This document shows positions 63,095 to 64,000 of a stretch of DNA of 64,000 nt, piece by piece (position 1 is the stretch's first letter; each line of letters begins with the position of its first letter). The stretch spans positions 1-64,000 of the forward strand of contig JBBFLE010000012.1 in the NCBI GenBank assembly GCA_037481695.1. The letters run 5' to 3'. The notes beneath the pieces are model-generated. The model ran no database searches, was not told the origin of the DNA, and saw only the letters and a list, made by a program, of their open reading frames with translations. The translations under genes and the position numbers were made by a program. This DNA is from a bacterium (lineage in GTDB: Bacteria > Desulfobacterota > Desulfocorpusculales > Desulfocorpusculum).

Positions 63095-64000
63095 ATGGCT
63101 GTAGAGGCTTTGGCCTCTGGCACATGGGGTGCTGGTTTGGGAAGTGCGGATGAGCCTGGAGGCAGGTGGGATTGGTCAGGTGTGCTGGACGCCCTTTGCG
63201 AACCATTGCTGGGTGTTCAGCCCGACGGGAGGATCATATTTTGCAACCGGGCAGCCAGCGAGGCATGGGGTTACGGTGTGGAGGAGATAAAGAAGGTGGG
63301 CCTCAGAGGCCTTCTGGCGGATGCAAAAGAAGAAGACTGCACCCGGGGCATTCTAGTGGAGGCAAAGAACAAGGGGCAGTGCCAGGGGGATTTTCTGTTT
63401 CAAAGAAAAGACGGGGGCAGATTCTTGGGCTCCATGAGGGCCTGTCTTGTAGAGGGGGAGCCGAGCCTGGTGGTATTGTCTGTGCGGGATCTCACGGAGC
63501 AAAGAAGGCTGCAACAGAGATTCCTGGAAACCCAAAAGCTGGGCTACTTGGAAAAGGTGGTGGATGGGCTGGCTCACGAGATCAGAAACCCCATAGTGAC
63601 TCTGGGGGGGTATGCCAGGAGACTCCAGAAGATGTTGGAGCCAGATCATCCAGGACTGGTCCCATTGAGGATAATGCTCTCGGATGTGGAGAGACTGGAG
63701 TCCATGCTCAGGGAGGTGGAGGACTATCTGGATTTCGCACGTTCGCACAGGCTTTCCTTCCGCAAAGTGGACCTGAAGGAAGTGGTGCAGGAGGCCCTGT
63801 CATTGGTGCCCGTTCATCAAAACATTCGGGTGGAGCAGAGTTACATGGATGAGGGGCCCTGGATCTTTGGAGACCCGGTGCACCTCAGGGAGCTTTTTCG
63901 CCATCTCTTGGACAATGCGGCGGAATCCATGCCCCAGGGAGGCTTACTGAAGATAAGCGTCTCCCAGGAGGGCCCCCATGCCCTGGTGAGGATTCAGGAT
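63095..64000 (+). CDS. PAS-domain sensor histidine kinase, truncated at right edge
   Basis: The frame opens at ATG 63095, four bases after the transaldolase stop, and runs past the window end, at least 302 codons. A PAS domain occupies residues about 30-140 (LDALCEPLLGVQPDGRIIFCNRAASEAWGYGVEEI, then FLFQRKDGGRFLGSMRACL), followed by the DHp H-box LAHEIRNPIVTLGGYARRL near residue 165 and the ATPase N-box HLLDNAAESMPQGG at the edge. No membrane segment is seen, so it is probably a cytoplasmic sensor. The partner regulator lies beyond the window. The signal is unknown. Confidence 0.92.
   Translation, partial: MAVEALASGTWGAGLGSADEPGGRWDWSGVLDALCEPLLGVQPDGRIIFCNRAASEAWGYGVEEIKKVGLRGLLADAKEEDCTRGILVEAKNKGQCQGDFLFQRKDGGRFLGSMRACLVEGEPSLVVLSVRDLTEQRRLQQRFLETQKLGYLEKVVDGLAHEIRNPIVTLGGYARRLQKMLEPDHPGLVPLRIMLSDVERLESMLREVEDYLDFARSHRLSFRKVDLKEVVQEALSLVPVHQNIRVEQSYMDEGPWIFGDPVHLRELFRHLLDNAAESMPQGGLLKISVSQEGPHALVRIQD

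Overview
The window looks like a chromosomal segment of a deltaproteobacterium (Desulfobacterota). The evidence is an argBDFGH run followed by lysA-dapF-dapB and an LL-diaminopimelate aminotransferase, xerC-hslV-hslU, a very long DHH/CBS/nucleotidyltransferase protein, surE-pcm-nlpD, a TAXI-type TRAP transporter, a type III CoA-transferase, and two genes that read through an in-frame TGA as selenocysteine. The lineage is inferred from gene content and order only. TGA is otherwise an ordinary stop codon here (mutS, hslU, argG and argH all end in it).

Positions 1-12,360 are an accessory defence island, all on the minus strand, bordered on the right by tRNA-Leu(TAA), whose 3' end faces the island, and by a decayed transposase. 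A sigma70-type promoter (11738-11765) reads into an excisionase-type HTH gene and an RtcR-like sigma54 activator with a CARF-like sensor domain. Downstream lie two palindromes spaced 21 bp apart and a perfect -24/-12 promoter. Then comes a tightly packed operon: small SNase-like nuclease, hsdR, GxxExxY protein, hsdM, YhcG/DUF1016 nuclease, hsdS, DUF3644, RhuM-like protein and an AAA ATPase that runs off the left edge. The layout suggests a type I restriction system that is switched on by a sensed signal rather than constitutive. The operon also carries a palindromic repeat family: one copy supplies the last codons of the rhuM-like gene, one sits in frame inside hsdM, and perfect 28-bp inverted arms flank the GxxExxY gene.

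Positions 12,360-31,500 hold nlpD, pcm, surE, a YdcF/ElyC-type protein, an SDR protein, a TVP38-type membrane protein, an M23 peptidase, a QueG-like Fe-S protein, a DUF166 selenoprotein, a DUF2845 protein, a TAXI TRAP transporter, an alpha/beta hydrolase, a CoA-transferase, katG, and archease plus rtcB. rtcB has TGA at the codon of its metal-binding catalytic cysteine. Both TGA codons are followed by hairpins with the same AGGUCU loop, the loop I recall from the E. coli fdhF SECIS.

Positions 31,500-64,000 are mostly plus-strand housekeeping genes: TPR proteins, a YidD-like protein, Nudix, coaBC, family-4 UDG, NfeD-slipin-holin-like, mutS, two Xer recombinases, a tRNA nucleotidyltransferase-type protein, hslVU, the arginine genes argB-D-F-G-H, a FN3 lipoprotein, lysine/DAP genes (lysA, dapF, dapB, dapL; dapA is absent here), folK, a transaldolase-like gene and a truncated PAS histidine kinase at the right edge.
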